Source of the DNA: Planctomycetales bacterium | GTDB taxonomy: Bacteria; Planctomycetota; Planctomycetia; Planctomycetales; Planctomycetaceae | NCBI GenBank assembly: GCA_028285345.1 | Contig: JANQPT010000048.1 | Span: 1-64,000 of the forward strand | Length of the DNA stretch: 64,000 nt | Direction of reading: 5' to 3' | In this document: one piece after another, positions 1 through 8,103 of the stretch | Layout: each line of letters begins with the position of its first letter | Position numbering within the stretch: the first letter of the stretch is position 1 | Translations under genes and position numbers: made by a program | Notes under the pieces: model-generated | Told to the model about the DNA's origin: nothing | Database searches by the model: none | The model's input: only the letters and a program-made list of their open reading frames with translations

Positions 1-5
1 GGGAA

Positions 6-79
6 CCCGCGGCGGAGCCGGGGGCTGAGAGAAGTCGCAACGATCATCAAACCCCGTCAGCCCCCGGCTCTGCCGGGGG
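6..79 (+). repeat. REP pair, left unit
   Basis: Two GC-rich palindromes (core GGCGGAGCCGGGGG at 6-24 and CCCCCGGCTCTGCCGGGGG at 61-79) separated by a spacer containing CTGAGAGAAGTCG and ACCCCGTCAG. The same composite unit occurs in reverse complement at 599-678, on the other side of the transposase gene. The right palindrome and spacer overlap the 3' end of the transposase gene and supply its last codons and stop. Confidence 0.85.
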
Positions 80-559
80 TTCGCGCGGTTCCGCCGGCAC
101 GCGCCCCGCAACCAACCGGCAACCCGCATGCCGCGCGATATATCGTCGCGCCGATTCAATTTCCTCATCCGAAAACAAACAACGATGACAATACCCATCG
201 GTCCAAATTCGGCCGCGATCGAGTTTTTGACGCATCCGCGTCTTTAATCGCCCCACCATCTTCCGGACCGGATCGTAGCCGTGACAGACAACCCAATGCA
301 GGTGCCACGCATCAATGCTGATATCGGTGATCGCATAGCGAAACTCCCGACCGGCAGCGACAAGCGCCTCGAACAAATCGGCTCGGTCCTTCGCATTGAA
401 GAATACCGGCTCTTTAATCATCAATTCTCGCGAACACTTCAACAACGCTGGATCGTGCGGAAGGATTTGTTTGTCTTTGACGTAACCACGCAAGTCGCCG
501 GGCAACCATGTTCCATAGCTGGTCGTTGTGACCATGGTCGCGATGACGTCTTGTGCCAT
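47..559 (-). CDS. REP-associated tyrosine transposase (RAYT, Y1_Tnp/HUH family)
   Basis: A 170-residue single-strand DNA transposase-like protein. The N-terminal SYGTWLPGD segment is typical of RAYTs. The HUH metal-binding motif is H86-L-H88 (WHLHWVV), and the candidate catalytic tyrosine is Y140 in ARRYIARH. The ATG at 559 is chosen because it follows a GAGGAA Shine-Dalgarno sequence; the longer reading frame to 697 runs through the right REP unit and is not credible. The C-terminal PAEPGADGV and the TGA are encoded by the left REP unit. RAYTs are known to be domesticated IS200/IS605 relatives that act on REP palindromes. Here the gene is bracketed by inverted REP pairs, which fits that role. 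Confidence 0.88.
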   Translation of the reverse strand: MAQDVIATMVTTTSYGTWLPGDLRGYVKDKQILPHDPALLKCSRELMIKEPVFFNAKDRADLFEALVAAGREFRYAITDISIDAWHLHWVVCHGYDPVRKMVGRLKTRMRQKLDRGRIWTDGYCHRCLFSDEEIESARRYIARHAGCRLVAGRVPAEPREPPAEPGADGV

Positions 560-598
560 CGGGTGTTCCTCGCATGAGCGCTTGCTTTGAAGACCGGA

Positions 599-678
599 CC
601 CCCGGCGGAGCCGGGGGCTGATGGGGTTAACATCAATCACGACTTCTCTCAGGATGGAACCCCCGGCTCCGCCGGGGG
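599..678 (-). repeat. REP pair, right unit (inverted relative to left)
   Basis: CCCCCGGCGGAGCCGGGGG at 599-617 and CCCCCGGCTCCGCCGGGGG at 660-678. The spacer contains CTGATGGGGTT and GACTTCTCTCAG, the reverse complement of the left-unit spacer. Together with 6-79 it forms long imperfect terminal inverted repeats around the RAYT gene. Confidence 0.85.
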
Positions 679-697
679 TTCCATCCGCCGCCGTCAA

Positions 698-3600
698 TCA
701 CGGCAGCGAGAACGACACGTTTCCCCGCGCTTCCGCCGATAAAATCAATCCCGCTGTCCCGCCCCCTTGGTCGAGCTTTAGCAAGATCAAATTCTTCCCG
801 TTCTTCAGTTGCACGGCAACTTTGTCGTCGCCCGCCTTAAGACCGCGCGGCTTGGCGAATTCGTGCACTTTCTCGCCATTGAGCCACACTTGAATCCCGT
901 CGTTGGAGCCGATGTTCAAGTGCGCCGGCTGCGCTGCGGACGAAATGAGCACGACCGCAAAGTAATAAATCACGTTTTCGTGCCGCGTCTTGGCGCGCGA
1001 TGTGAGCCGCGTGAGATCGATCGCCGGGGGACTCCCATCGTAGGACCGCGTCTTGGCGACCTGCCAGCCGACGCTCTTGCCGCTGAGTCCGGTGAACTTG
1101 GCCTTGGGGTCGATGGCGCCGGGCGTCTTTTCCGGAGCATAAACCTTGGTGCGATCTGCCGGCGAATCGTTGGCGAAGGGTCCGACGGCGCGAAATTGTT
1201 TCGCGTAGACCTCCGCCTCGCGGAGGCTCATCAAATAGGCCAACAAATCGGCCGCGTCTTGTGCGGTGACATTCTTCAGCACCAACTCCGGCATAAGCGA
1301 CGTCTTCTGTTCGATATCATTTTCGATATCTTCCTGCTTGATTTGCAATCGGTTGCCATCGACCGTCTTGAGGACGACTGCGTCGTCAGTTCGTGCTTGG
1401 ATAAATCCGGCAAACACCTTGCCCCGCGACGTCTCAATTAGGTGCGGCACGTACTCCGGCGCGATGCCGGCGCTGGGGTTCATGATTGTTTCCAGCAGCG
1501 CCCGCCGCTCGTACTTGCGGCCGATGAGGCTCAACTCGGGGCCGATGTCGGCGCCTTGATCGCGCACGCGGTGGCACTTGCTGCAGGAGGCGGCGCCGCT
1601 TCGCAAAAAGACGCTACGTCCCCGCTCGGCATCACCGTCAAGCTTGAGAATCTGCTCCGGCGTAAACGATTGGCCCAGCGTCTTGGGCCGTTCCGCCTCG
1701 GGAATGAATTTCTCATACAACAGCCGCACGTTGACATCGGGATGCTCGACGGCCGCGTCAAGTACCCGCCGTGTAAGTTGCGGCGCCAGCGTTTTTGATT
1801 CCACCAGCGGCAACAGCGCGATTGCGCCGCTTGCCGAACGCATCAACAGATCGACCGTTTGTGGCTTCAGGTCGGCCGGCGCGGCAGGGTCGGTTAGGGA
1901 TTTGGCGAGAGGAACGCAAATCTGCAGTGCGACCATCGTTCGCAGCGCCGCTTGTTGAACCTCGCGGTCCGGCGACTTGAGTTCTCGCGCCAACTCAGTT
2001 CCCGCTTCATCGAGCATCAAACGGGCGGCGACGTCGATTGCCTTGAGCTTGCGCGGTTTGTCATCTGATCGCAACCGCTCAATGATGTCGTCCAAGAAGC
2101 TCTCCAACCCGGCGGCGGCAATCACGTCAAGCGCATCGTTTTCTAGCTTGGGGTCCGCCAGCGCGGCCCGCAGTCCTTCGGTGACCTCAGTGGAGTCCTT
2201 GATCGTGCTCCACGGCCCCGCCAACTTCTGGGCCAGCGAGATCAACGCTTGCCGTTTAATTTCCGTCGTGGCGGCTTTTGACATTAGCACCGCAGCGACG
2301 CTGCGCCCCGCATCCGGGGTCGAGACCGCACCGAGCGCCGACAACAACGCCGCTCGTGCTTCAGGGCCGATGTCGGACTCCGACAGCTTCGCGGCGAGAA
2401 ATTGCTGTGCATCGTCCGGCCGCAAAATACGGACGAGATTGACGAGCCGCGGATCGAATTTCACATCCGCGCCATTCGCCACGCGCTGGAAGATTTCTCG
2501 CTCACGCCCTTTCGCCGCGATGTGCAGCGCTTCGAGCAAGTAGCGGTCTTGCCCTTGATAACGGTCGAACAGCGAGATCAACGTCTCAGTCGCGTTCGAC
2601 GATTTCAATGACGGAATCGCTAACAGAACTTCGCGAATGACTTCCGGCGCTTGGTCGCCGGCCATGTCGAGGATCTGTTTCTCATAGGCGGTGCCGTGCC
2701 GCCGGAGAATCCGCACCGCCAGCGCACGAAATGCGGGATCCTTGGACGACAATTCCTTGAGGACGTAATCGCGGCCAGTCCCGCCGATGCGGTCCAATAG
2801 CCACAGCGCCCGCGCCATCAACCGGCGGTCATTGCCCTGTACCAGTGCGGCGAGTTTGGGAATCGCCGTTTCGCCGCTGGCCAGCAATCGTTGTCGGGCG
2901 AGGAATGTCGTCGCATGATTCGGGCTGGCGAGAGCGATGATCGCGTCGTCATCGTTGTCGTACGGCCCCGGCTTTTCGCGGCGGGTTAACGTCTTGCCTT
3001 TGGGTGCAATGCGGTAAATGCGGCCGCGGTCCGGATCGTTGTAAGCATGGCCCCCTACACCACCGTCGTACCAATCGGAGACGAATAGGGCGCCGTCAGG
3101 CGCTACACAGACGTCGTCGGGGCGAAAGTAACCATCGGGGCTGGTGATGATGTTCTCGGCAGCGACACCGTAGCCAATGCCCGATTTCTTTTGCGGCGAA
3201 TAGCTTCGCACTTCGCGCGGCCCGGCGTCGCAGTGAAAGATCTTGCCGTCATACTGTGGCCCGAAAGCGGTCCCTTCGTAGAAGGTCATCCCGCAGGGCG
3301 AGCCGAAGCCGGTGATCATGGCGTACGGCACAAACCCCGGTTTGTCCGCCCGCCAGTGGTGAATGGGATCGAAACTGCCATCAGGATTGCGAATGTTCTC
3401 CGGGCGGCCGAACCAGCCGTAATTGCCTCCTTCCAGAATCCAGCAGATGCGGGTGCTCTTGAGACCGTCGTTGTCGTTGTCGCTGCACCAGACGTTGCCG
3501 AAGGAATCGACCGCCAACTCGAATGGATTGCGAAAGTTGACGGCAAAGTCCTCGAGCTTTGTCCCGTCTTGTTCGCAACGTATCATGGCGCCCCACTGAA

Positions 3601-4201
3601 ACTTGATGTGCTTGCCGTCCAGTCCGGTGACGTCGAAACCAGTATCCCCCTGCGTCATATACAACTTGTGATCCGGCCCGAACACCAGACTGTGCACGCC
3701 GTGATCGTGGTTTTCGCCGCCGAAGCCGGTCAGAAACAACTTGCGAGGTCCATCCGCTTTCAGATCACCATCTTTGTCCTCGTAGACGTAAATGTTCGGC
3801 GATTCCGGAACGTAAACCTTATCCCCAGCGACGCAGACTCCCATTGCGGCGTTCAAGTCGCTGGTGAAAACGGTCATCTTGTCCGCCCGCCCGTCGCCGT
3901 CGGTGTCTTCCAGAACCTTGATCTTGTCAATCGGCGGAATCTTCCGCGCCCGCCGATAGTAAACGCCCTCCGTGACCCACACCCGCCCCTGCGTGTCGAC
4001 GTCGATGGTAATCGGATTGGAGATCATCGGCTCGGCTGCAAACAACGTCGCTTCGAAGCCGTCGGCAAGCGTAAACGACTTGACGGTCTCCTCGGCGGGT
4101 TGCTGGGCGCTTGCCATCGGAGACAACAATCCGATGACAATCACAGACAAGAGCATCTGTCGGAACACCAATCGGATACGCAAAACGGCGTGGGAATTCA
4201 T
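698..4201 (-). CDS. PVC-type membrane-bound dehydrogenase / HEAT / haem-binding (TIGR02603-like) fusion protein
   Basis: A 1167-residue exported protein. A signal peptide (MLLSVIVIGLLSPMASA) is followed by a beta-propeller dehydrogenase-like domain (about residues 35-400, with GRVWVTEGVYY, LYMTQGDTGFDV and LFVSDWYDGGVGGH). A HEAT-like helical region spans about 420-830. A c-type haem motif C873-SKC-H877 lies in the typical planctomycete haem-binding domain (CHRVRDQGADIGPELSLIG). A C-terminal sandwich domain contains NIGSNDGIQVWLNG. I place the start at the ATG at 4201. The frame stays open to 4351, but that part translates the CACAGAGG dispersed repeat. Substrate is unknown; family members are presumed periplasmic sugar or alcohol oxidising proteins. 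Confidence 0.9.
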   Translation of the reverse strand: MNSHAVLRIRLVFRQMLLSVIVIGLLSPMASAQQPAEETVKSFTLADGFEATLFAAEPMISNPITIDVDTQGRVWVTEGVYYRRARKIPPIDKIKVLEDTDGDGRADKMTVFTSDLNAAMGVCVAGDKVYVPESPNIYVYEDKDGDLKADGPRKLFLTGFGGENHDHGVHSLVFGPDHKLYMTQGDTGFDVTGLDGKHIKFQWGAMIRCEQDGTKLEDFAVNFRNPFELAVDSFGNVWCSDNDNDGLKSTRICWILEGGNYGWFGRPENIRNPDGSFDPIHHWRADKPGFVPYAMITGFGSPCGMTFYEGTAFGPQYDGKIFHCDAGPREVRSYSPQKKSGIGYGVAAENIITSPDGYFRPDDVCVAPDGALFVSDWYDGGVGGHAYNDPDRGRIYRIAPKGKTLTRREKPGPYDNDDDAIIALASPNHATTFLARQRLLASGETAIPKLAALVQGNDRRLMARALWLLDRIGGTGRDYVLKELSSKDPAFRALAVRILRRHGTAYEKQILDMAGDQAPEVIREVLLAIPSLKSSNATETLISLFDRYQGQDRYLLEALHIAAKGREREIFQRVANGADVKFDPRLVNLVRILRPDDAQQFLAAKLSESDIGPEARAALLSALGAVSTPDAGRSVAAVLMSKAATTEIKRQALISLAQKLAGPWSTIKDSTEVTEGLRAALADPKLENDALDVIAAAGLESFLDDIIERLRSDDKPRKLKAIDVAARLMLDEAGTELARELKSPDREVQQAALRTMVALQICVPLAKSLTDPAAPADLKPQTVDLLMRSASGAIALLPLVESKTLAPQLTRRVLDAAVEHPDVNVRLLYEKFIPEAERPKTLGQSFTPEQILKLDGDAERGRSVFLRSGAASCSKCHRVRDQGADIGPELSLIGRKYERRALLETIMNPSAGIAPEYVPHLIETSRGKVFAGFIQARTDDAVVLKTVDGNRLQIKQEDIENDIEQKTSLMPELVLKNVTAQDAADLLAYLMSLREAEVYAKQFRAVGPFANDSPADRTKVYAPEKTPGAIDPKAKFTGLSGKSVGWQVAKTRSYDGSPPAIDLTRLTSRAKTRHENVIYYFAVVLISSAAQPAHLNIGSNDGIQVWLNGEKVHEFAKPRGLKAGDDKVAVQLKNGKNLILLKLDQGGGTAGLILSAEARGNVSFSLP

Positions 4202-4569
4202 GCAGTCGACCCTTGATGATAACAATGAACATCTTCGCAGCGGGATGCTTCGTTTTTTGCCACAGAGGTCACAGAGAACACAGAGAAAAGAGGCTTTAGG
4301 TTTGAGGCTGGAGGCGTTAGGTAAACGCGGCCCAGACAATTCTTCACTCAAACGCCCTTAGTAGACGGTTCAGACCTCCGTGTCCTCTGTGGCTAAATCC
4401 TTCAGATTCGGCGATTCAAACTTCTAGATTTCGATTCTCAACAATGACTCCCCGATTTGCAACCGGCGGATTTGTGACACGCTCGTGCGATTCGTTCCGG
4501 CGCCCCAATCGATTACAATAGATTCGGACAGGGCTTCTTGTTATTCACCGAACTTCGAGAAAACAAACG
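4202..4569. repeat. Intergenic region with inverted copies of the CACAGAGG dispersed repeat
   Basis: Positions 4261-4287 read CACAGAGGTCACAGAGAACA and continue in the same pattern. Positions 4376-4396 carry the reverse complement of TTTAGCCACAGAGGACACGG. A third relative is at 13291-13314. This A/C/G-rich CACAGAG repeat is widespread in environmental bacterial genomes. No gene is seen in this stretch. Confidence 0.65.
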
Positions 4570-5526
4570 ATGACGAATACAATTTCGCGGCGTACGTTGC
4601 TGGGCTCTTCGCTGTTTGCCGCCGGGATGCACCTCGCCGGGGCGACAGGATCGCGAAGGGCGGTCGCGGCGGATCAGCGTCCGGACAATGAGCCGTTTGG
4701 TTATTGCTTAAATACCGGCACGATCCGCGGACAGAACCTGACGCTCGTCGAGGAGATCGAAGTCGCTGCCAAAGCGGGCTACGACGGAATCGAGCCGTGG
4801 TCGCGGAAGATCGACGCCTACGTCAAACAGGGCGGCTCGCTAGCCGATCTCCGCAAACGGATCTCCGATCTGGGGCTGACCGTCGACAGCGCGATCGCGT
4901 TTTCACCCTGGATCGTCGACGACGACGTCAAACGGGCCCAAGGTTTCGAAGAAGCCAAACGCAATATGGACGCGCTGGCCCAAATCGGCGGCACGCGGAT
5001 CGCCGCTCCCCCTGCCGGGGCGACGAATCAGGCGAACTTGAACCTATTCAAGGCGGCGGAACGGTATCGCGCGCTGCTGGAATTGGGCGAGACGATGGGC
5101 GTAACGCCGCAAGTGGAGGTGTGGGGTTTTTCCAAAGCACTCTCGCGGCTGGGCGAGACGGTGTTCGTGGCGGTGGAAAGCAGCCATCCACACGCCTGCA
5201 TTCTGCCGGACGTGTATCACATTTACAAAGGGGGTTCGGAATTCACGGGGCTGAAGATGGTGGCGGGCGAATCGATTCACGTGTTCCACGCCAACGACTA
5301 CCCCGCCGACCCGCCTCGCGAGACGATCAGCGATAAACACCGCGTCTACCCCGGCGACGGCATCGCCCCGCTGTCCGACATCTATCGCACCATCCACGCC
5401 ACCGGCTTCCGTGGCGTACTGTCGCTGGAACTGTTCAACCCCGAGTATTGGAAACAGGACGCGCTGACGGTCGCCAAAACCGGTTTGGAGAAAATGCGTG
5501 CGTCGGTGCAGCGGGCATTTGGGTGA
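4570..5526 (+). CDS. Sugar phosphate isomerase/epimerase, Tat-exported (xylose isomerase-like TIM barrel)
   Basis: A 318-residue protein starting with a twin-arginine signal (S6RRTLLGSS) followed by a hydrophobic stretch to about residue 34. The rest is an AP-endonuclease-2-like TIM barrel. The four expected metal ligands can be identified: E183 (QVEVWG), D214 and H217 (LPDVYHIYKGG), H240 (VFHANDYP) and E287 (LSLELFN). The intact site argues for a functional keto-sugar isomerase or epimerase, with unknown substrate. It precedes the FG-GAP gene by 23 bp, so the two are probably co-transcribed. Confidence 0.88.
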   Translation: MTNTISRRTLLGSSLFAAGMHLAGATGSRRAVAADQRPDNEPFGYCLNTGTIRGQNLTLVEEIEVAAKAGYDGIEPWSRKIDAYVKQGGSLADLRKRISDLGLTVDSAIAFSPWIVDDDVKRAQGFEEAKRNMDALAQIGGTRIAAPPAGATNQANLNLFKAAERYRALLELGETMGVTPQVEVWGFSKALSRLGETVFVAVESSHPHACILPDVYHIYKGGSEFTGLKMVAGESIHVFHANDYPADPPRETISDKHRVYPGDGIAPLSDIYRTIHATGFRGVLSLELFNPEYWKQDALTVAKTGLEKMRASVQRAFG

Positions 5527-5549
5527 ACCTAACACGAGGGATCAGTGAA

Positions 5550-7967
5550 ATGATGTCAGTACCATTGACTCGATGCGGTATCGTACTCGCGATCGTTTTC
5601 GGCGCGATTCCTCTCACTGCCGCCGAACCGACATGGACCGGCGACGGCAAGCTGCGGGTTCTTGTCGAGGTGAAGCCGCAAGAGAACACACGTCCCGGCG
5701 ACGAACGGCCAGTTGAAGTCGAAATTGACTTCGACAAACTGTTGCGCGAGACGCATCCGCAGCGGCGGCCGAACATTGCCGGGCTGCAGGTCATTCGGCA
5801 CGATGCGGTGACGGGTGAGCCGGTCAAGCAGGGCAAGTTTGCTTTTGCGAAGGGCGAATTTGATATTCCCTGGCGGTGGTACGACGCGGCGATTCCGTAT
5901 GCCTTTCCGGAAGTCGAGCGGGCGGTCAGTTATAGTGACGGCAAGTTGGAGTACACCGAGCGGCCGCGGTTTGGCTATTTTTACGACTGCATCGGCGATT
6001 GGCGGCGGGGGCGGTTGGTGTTTCCGCATCGGGGATCCGGCGCGGGGCGGTACGCGGTCTACTTCGATTTGTTGCCGGTCGGGGCTGAGCCGGCGGAGAT
6101 TCCACCGAAGGGGTTTATCGGAGACGGACTGCCGCGGTGCCTTCCGGGAGGACGGTCGACAACCGGGTTAATTCACTCGCGGGTGGAGATTGTCAATTTC
6201 GATGGCGACGGGCTATTCGATTTGCTCGTCGGCTGCGGACGGGGCGGGATGGTGTTCTATCCCAACCAGGGAACGGCGGGAGAGCCAAGCTTTCCGTACT
6301 CGAAGTTCGTGTTCACCAGCGACGGCAAGCCGTTCGACGTCGGTTGGTGCGCCGCTCCTAAATCGGTCGATTGGGACGGCGACGGGCATTGGGATCTGCT
6401 GGCGGGGGCGGAGTGGAATCGCGTGCTGCTGTATCGCAATCGCGGCAGCAGCAATTCGCCGTCGCTAGAGTATGCCGGACCGGTTCAGACCGATGACGGC
6501 GAGTTGCTTGAATTGCCGGTGACACCCGTCGCGGAGGAGCCGGACGTCTTCAAACGGGACTATTATCCGGTTTTAGAAACCGTCGACTGGGACGGCGACG
6601 GCGACATCGATCTGTTGGCCGGCGGCTACATTACGGGGCGAATCTACCTGTATGAAAACGTCGCCGGTCCCGGAGCGGAGATGCGGTTGAAGTTTTCCGG
6701 CCCGCTGCACGCCGACGGCGCGCCGCTGGACGTCCGCTGGTGTGCGGCGCCGACCGTCGCCGACTTCGATGCCGACGGCGACCTCGATCTGATCAGCGGC
6801 TGTATGCCGGTCACCGAACGGGCCGGCGATGCCGCGTCGAGCCGCGACTTTCTGCACTATTTCCGCAACGACGGCACCCGCGCCGAGCCGCGATTGCATA
6901 AGATTGACTTTCCACGCGAGGGCGATTTCCCCAAGACTGCCCTCGGCACACCCCGCGCGGTCGATTTCAACAACGACGGCCTGCTCGATCTGATCGCCAG
7001 CGCGTACGCAAAGGTTTTTCTGTTTGAGAACATCGGCACGAAGACCGCACCGAAGTTTGCCGCACACAGTAAGCATCTGCCCGGCCGCTGGGGCACGGCG
7101 TCGTTGCCGGGCGTGCAATACTTGGATTGGGACGGCGACGGTTTGCTCGACGGGGCCAACGGGCCGCGGATTTATTCCAACAAAGGCGCCGGCAGTCCGG
7201 GTCTGTTCGGTTCGCCGAAATCACTGCTCCAGCCGGGCCAGGAGATTTCGCACCTTTCCGGCATCGGCGACGACTGGCGGTTTCAGCGGTTGTTCGATCT
7301 CGACTCCGACGGCCTAATCGACCTGATGGACGCCGACCACGGGGGCCACATCTGGTGGCATCGCAACGGCGGCGCGCAGGGCAAACCGGAGTTTAACACC
7401 AAGGGAATTCGGTTAAATTTGACCAACGGCGAGCCGGTTCGTGTCGGCTTCAATCGGACCGGATTCGATAAACTCCAAGGCGCGCGGGCGACCTACACCG
7501 TCGGCGACTTTGACGGCGATCAGCGGCAAGACTTGGTTGTCGCCGATACGTTCGGCATCGTTCGTTATTTTCGGCAAGCCGACGCCGCAGACGAGAACTC
7601 GGCGCCGACGTTTGAGCCGGCAACCGAGTTGGGCAAATTGCGTATCCGAGCGGTCCCCTTTGCCGCCGACTGGAATAGCGACGGCCGGCTGGACGTCGTC
7701 GCCGGTTCCAGCGCTGATGACGTGATGTTGTTCATGAATACTGGCGAGAAGTCCGGGTCGCCGTTCGCTGCCGCTCAACCGCTCCCGCTGCCCGGCGCGC
7801 CATATGGTGCCGGCGCCCCGCTGACAATCACCGACTATAACAACGACGGCGACCCCGATATCTTATTGCAGACGGCTTATGGTTATACGTGTTGGTATGA
7901 GCGGTCGTTTATTGATGGCGGTTACGCGCAGGGAAAAGTGCTGATACTGAACCAGCAATCGAAATGA
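5550..7967 (+). CDS. Secreted FG-GAP/VCBS repeat protein
   Basis: An 805-residue protein with a signal peptide (CGIVLAIVFGAIPLTAA). It contains many FG-GAP/VCBS-type repeats with calcium-loop motifs such as DFDADGDLDLISG, DWDGDGDIDLLAGG, DFNNDGLLDLIAS and DYNNDGDPDILLQ, suggesting a beta-propeller with bound Ca2+. The start at 5550 has GAGGG nine bases upstream. The longer frame from 5448 overlaps the isomerase gene and is rejected. The exact role is unknown; such proteins are presumed surface ligand-binding or scaffold proteins. Confidence 0.85.
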   Translation: MMSVPLTRCGIVLAIVFGAIPLTAAEPTWTGDGKLRVLVEVKPQENTRPGDERPVEVEIDFDKLLRETHPQRRPNIAGLQVIRHDAVTGEPVKQGKFAFAKGEFDIPWRWYDAAIPYAFPEVERAVSYSDGKLEYTERPRFGYFYDCIGDWRRGRLVFPHRGSGAGRYAVYFDLLPVGAEPAEIPPKGFIGDGLPRCLPGGRSTTGLIHSRVEIVNFDGDGLFDLLVGCGRGGMVFYPNQGTAGEPSFPYSKFVFTSDGKPFDVGWCAAPKSVDWDGDGHWDLLAGAEWNRVLLYRNRGSSNSPSLEYAGPVQTDDGELLELPVTPVAEEPDVFKRDYYPVLETVDWDGDGDIDLLAGGYITGRIYLYENVAGPGAEMRLKFSGPLHADGAPLDVRWCAAPTVADFDADGDLDLISGCMPVTERAGDAASSRDFLHYFRNDGTRAEPRLHKIDFPREGDFPKTALGTPRAVDFNNDGLLDLIASAYAKVFLFENIGTKTAPKFAAHSKHLPGRWGTASLPGVQYLDWDGDGLLDGANGPRIYSNKGAGSPGLFGSPKSLLQPGQEISHLSGIGDDWRFQRLFDLDSDGLIDLMDADHGGHIWWHRNGGAQGKPEFNTKGIRLNLTNGEPVRVGFNRTGFDKLQGARATYTVGDFDGDQRQDLVVADTFGIVRYFRQADAADENSAPTFEPATELGKLRIRAVPFAADWNSDGRLDVVAGSSADDVMLFMNTGEKSGSPFAAAQPLPLPGAPYGAGAPLTITDYNNDGDPDILLQTAYGYTCWYERSFIDGGYAQGKVLILNQQSK

Positions 7968-7976
7968 GTCAGGAAG

Positions 7977-8073
7977 TAGGGTCCGCTGTGCGGACCGAGA
8001 TGTTTCATCGACACCCAATTCAATGTGACGGAGAGTCTGGGTCCCGAGGGTTTGGTCCGCACAGCGGACCCTA
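7977..8073. repeat. GGTCCGC dispersed inverted repeat, copy 1
   Basis: The left arm TAGGGTCCGCTGTGCGGACC (7977-7996) and its reverse complement GGTCCGCACAGCGGACCCTA (8054-8073) flank a 57-bp core. Each arm is itself nearly palindromic. Related copies are at 34926-34993 and, degenerate, 42306-42380. It begins ten bases after the FG-GAP stop codon. Confidence 0.85.
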
Positions 8074-8103
8074 CGAATTGGGGCTCGTACACGTGTTACC
8101 GGC

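Noticed and set aside
281-577. Plus-strand ORF of 98 codons
   Set aside because: Shadow of the RAYT gene on the opposite strand, with no recognisable protein features.
3191-4216. Plus-strand ORF of 341 codons
   Set aside because: Antisense to the dehydrogenase/haem gene; long only because of codon bias in a GC-rich genome, and without domain motifs.
4202-4351. N-terminal extension of the dehydrogenase frame to 4351
   Set aside because: It translates the CACAGAGG repeat (reads as CVLCDLCG) and precedes a normal signal peptide at 4201.
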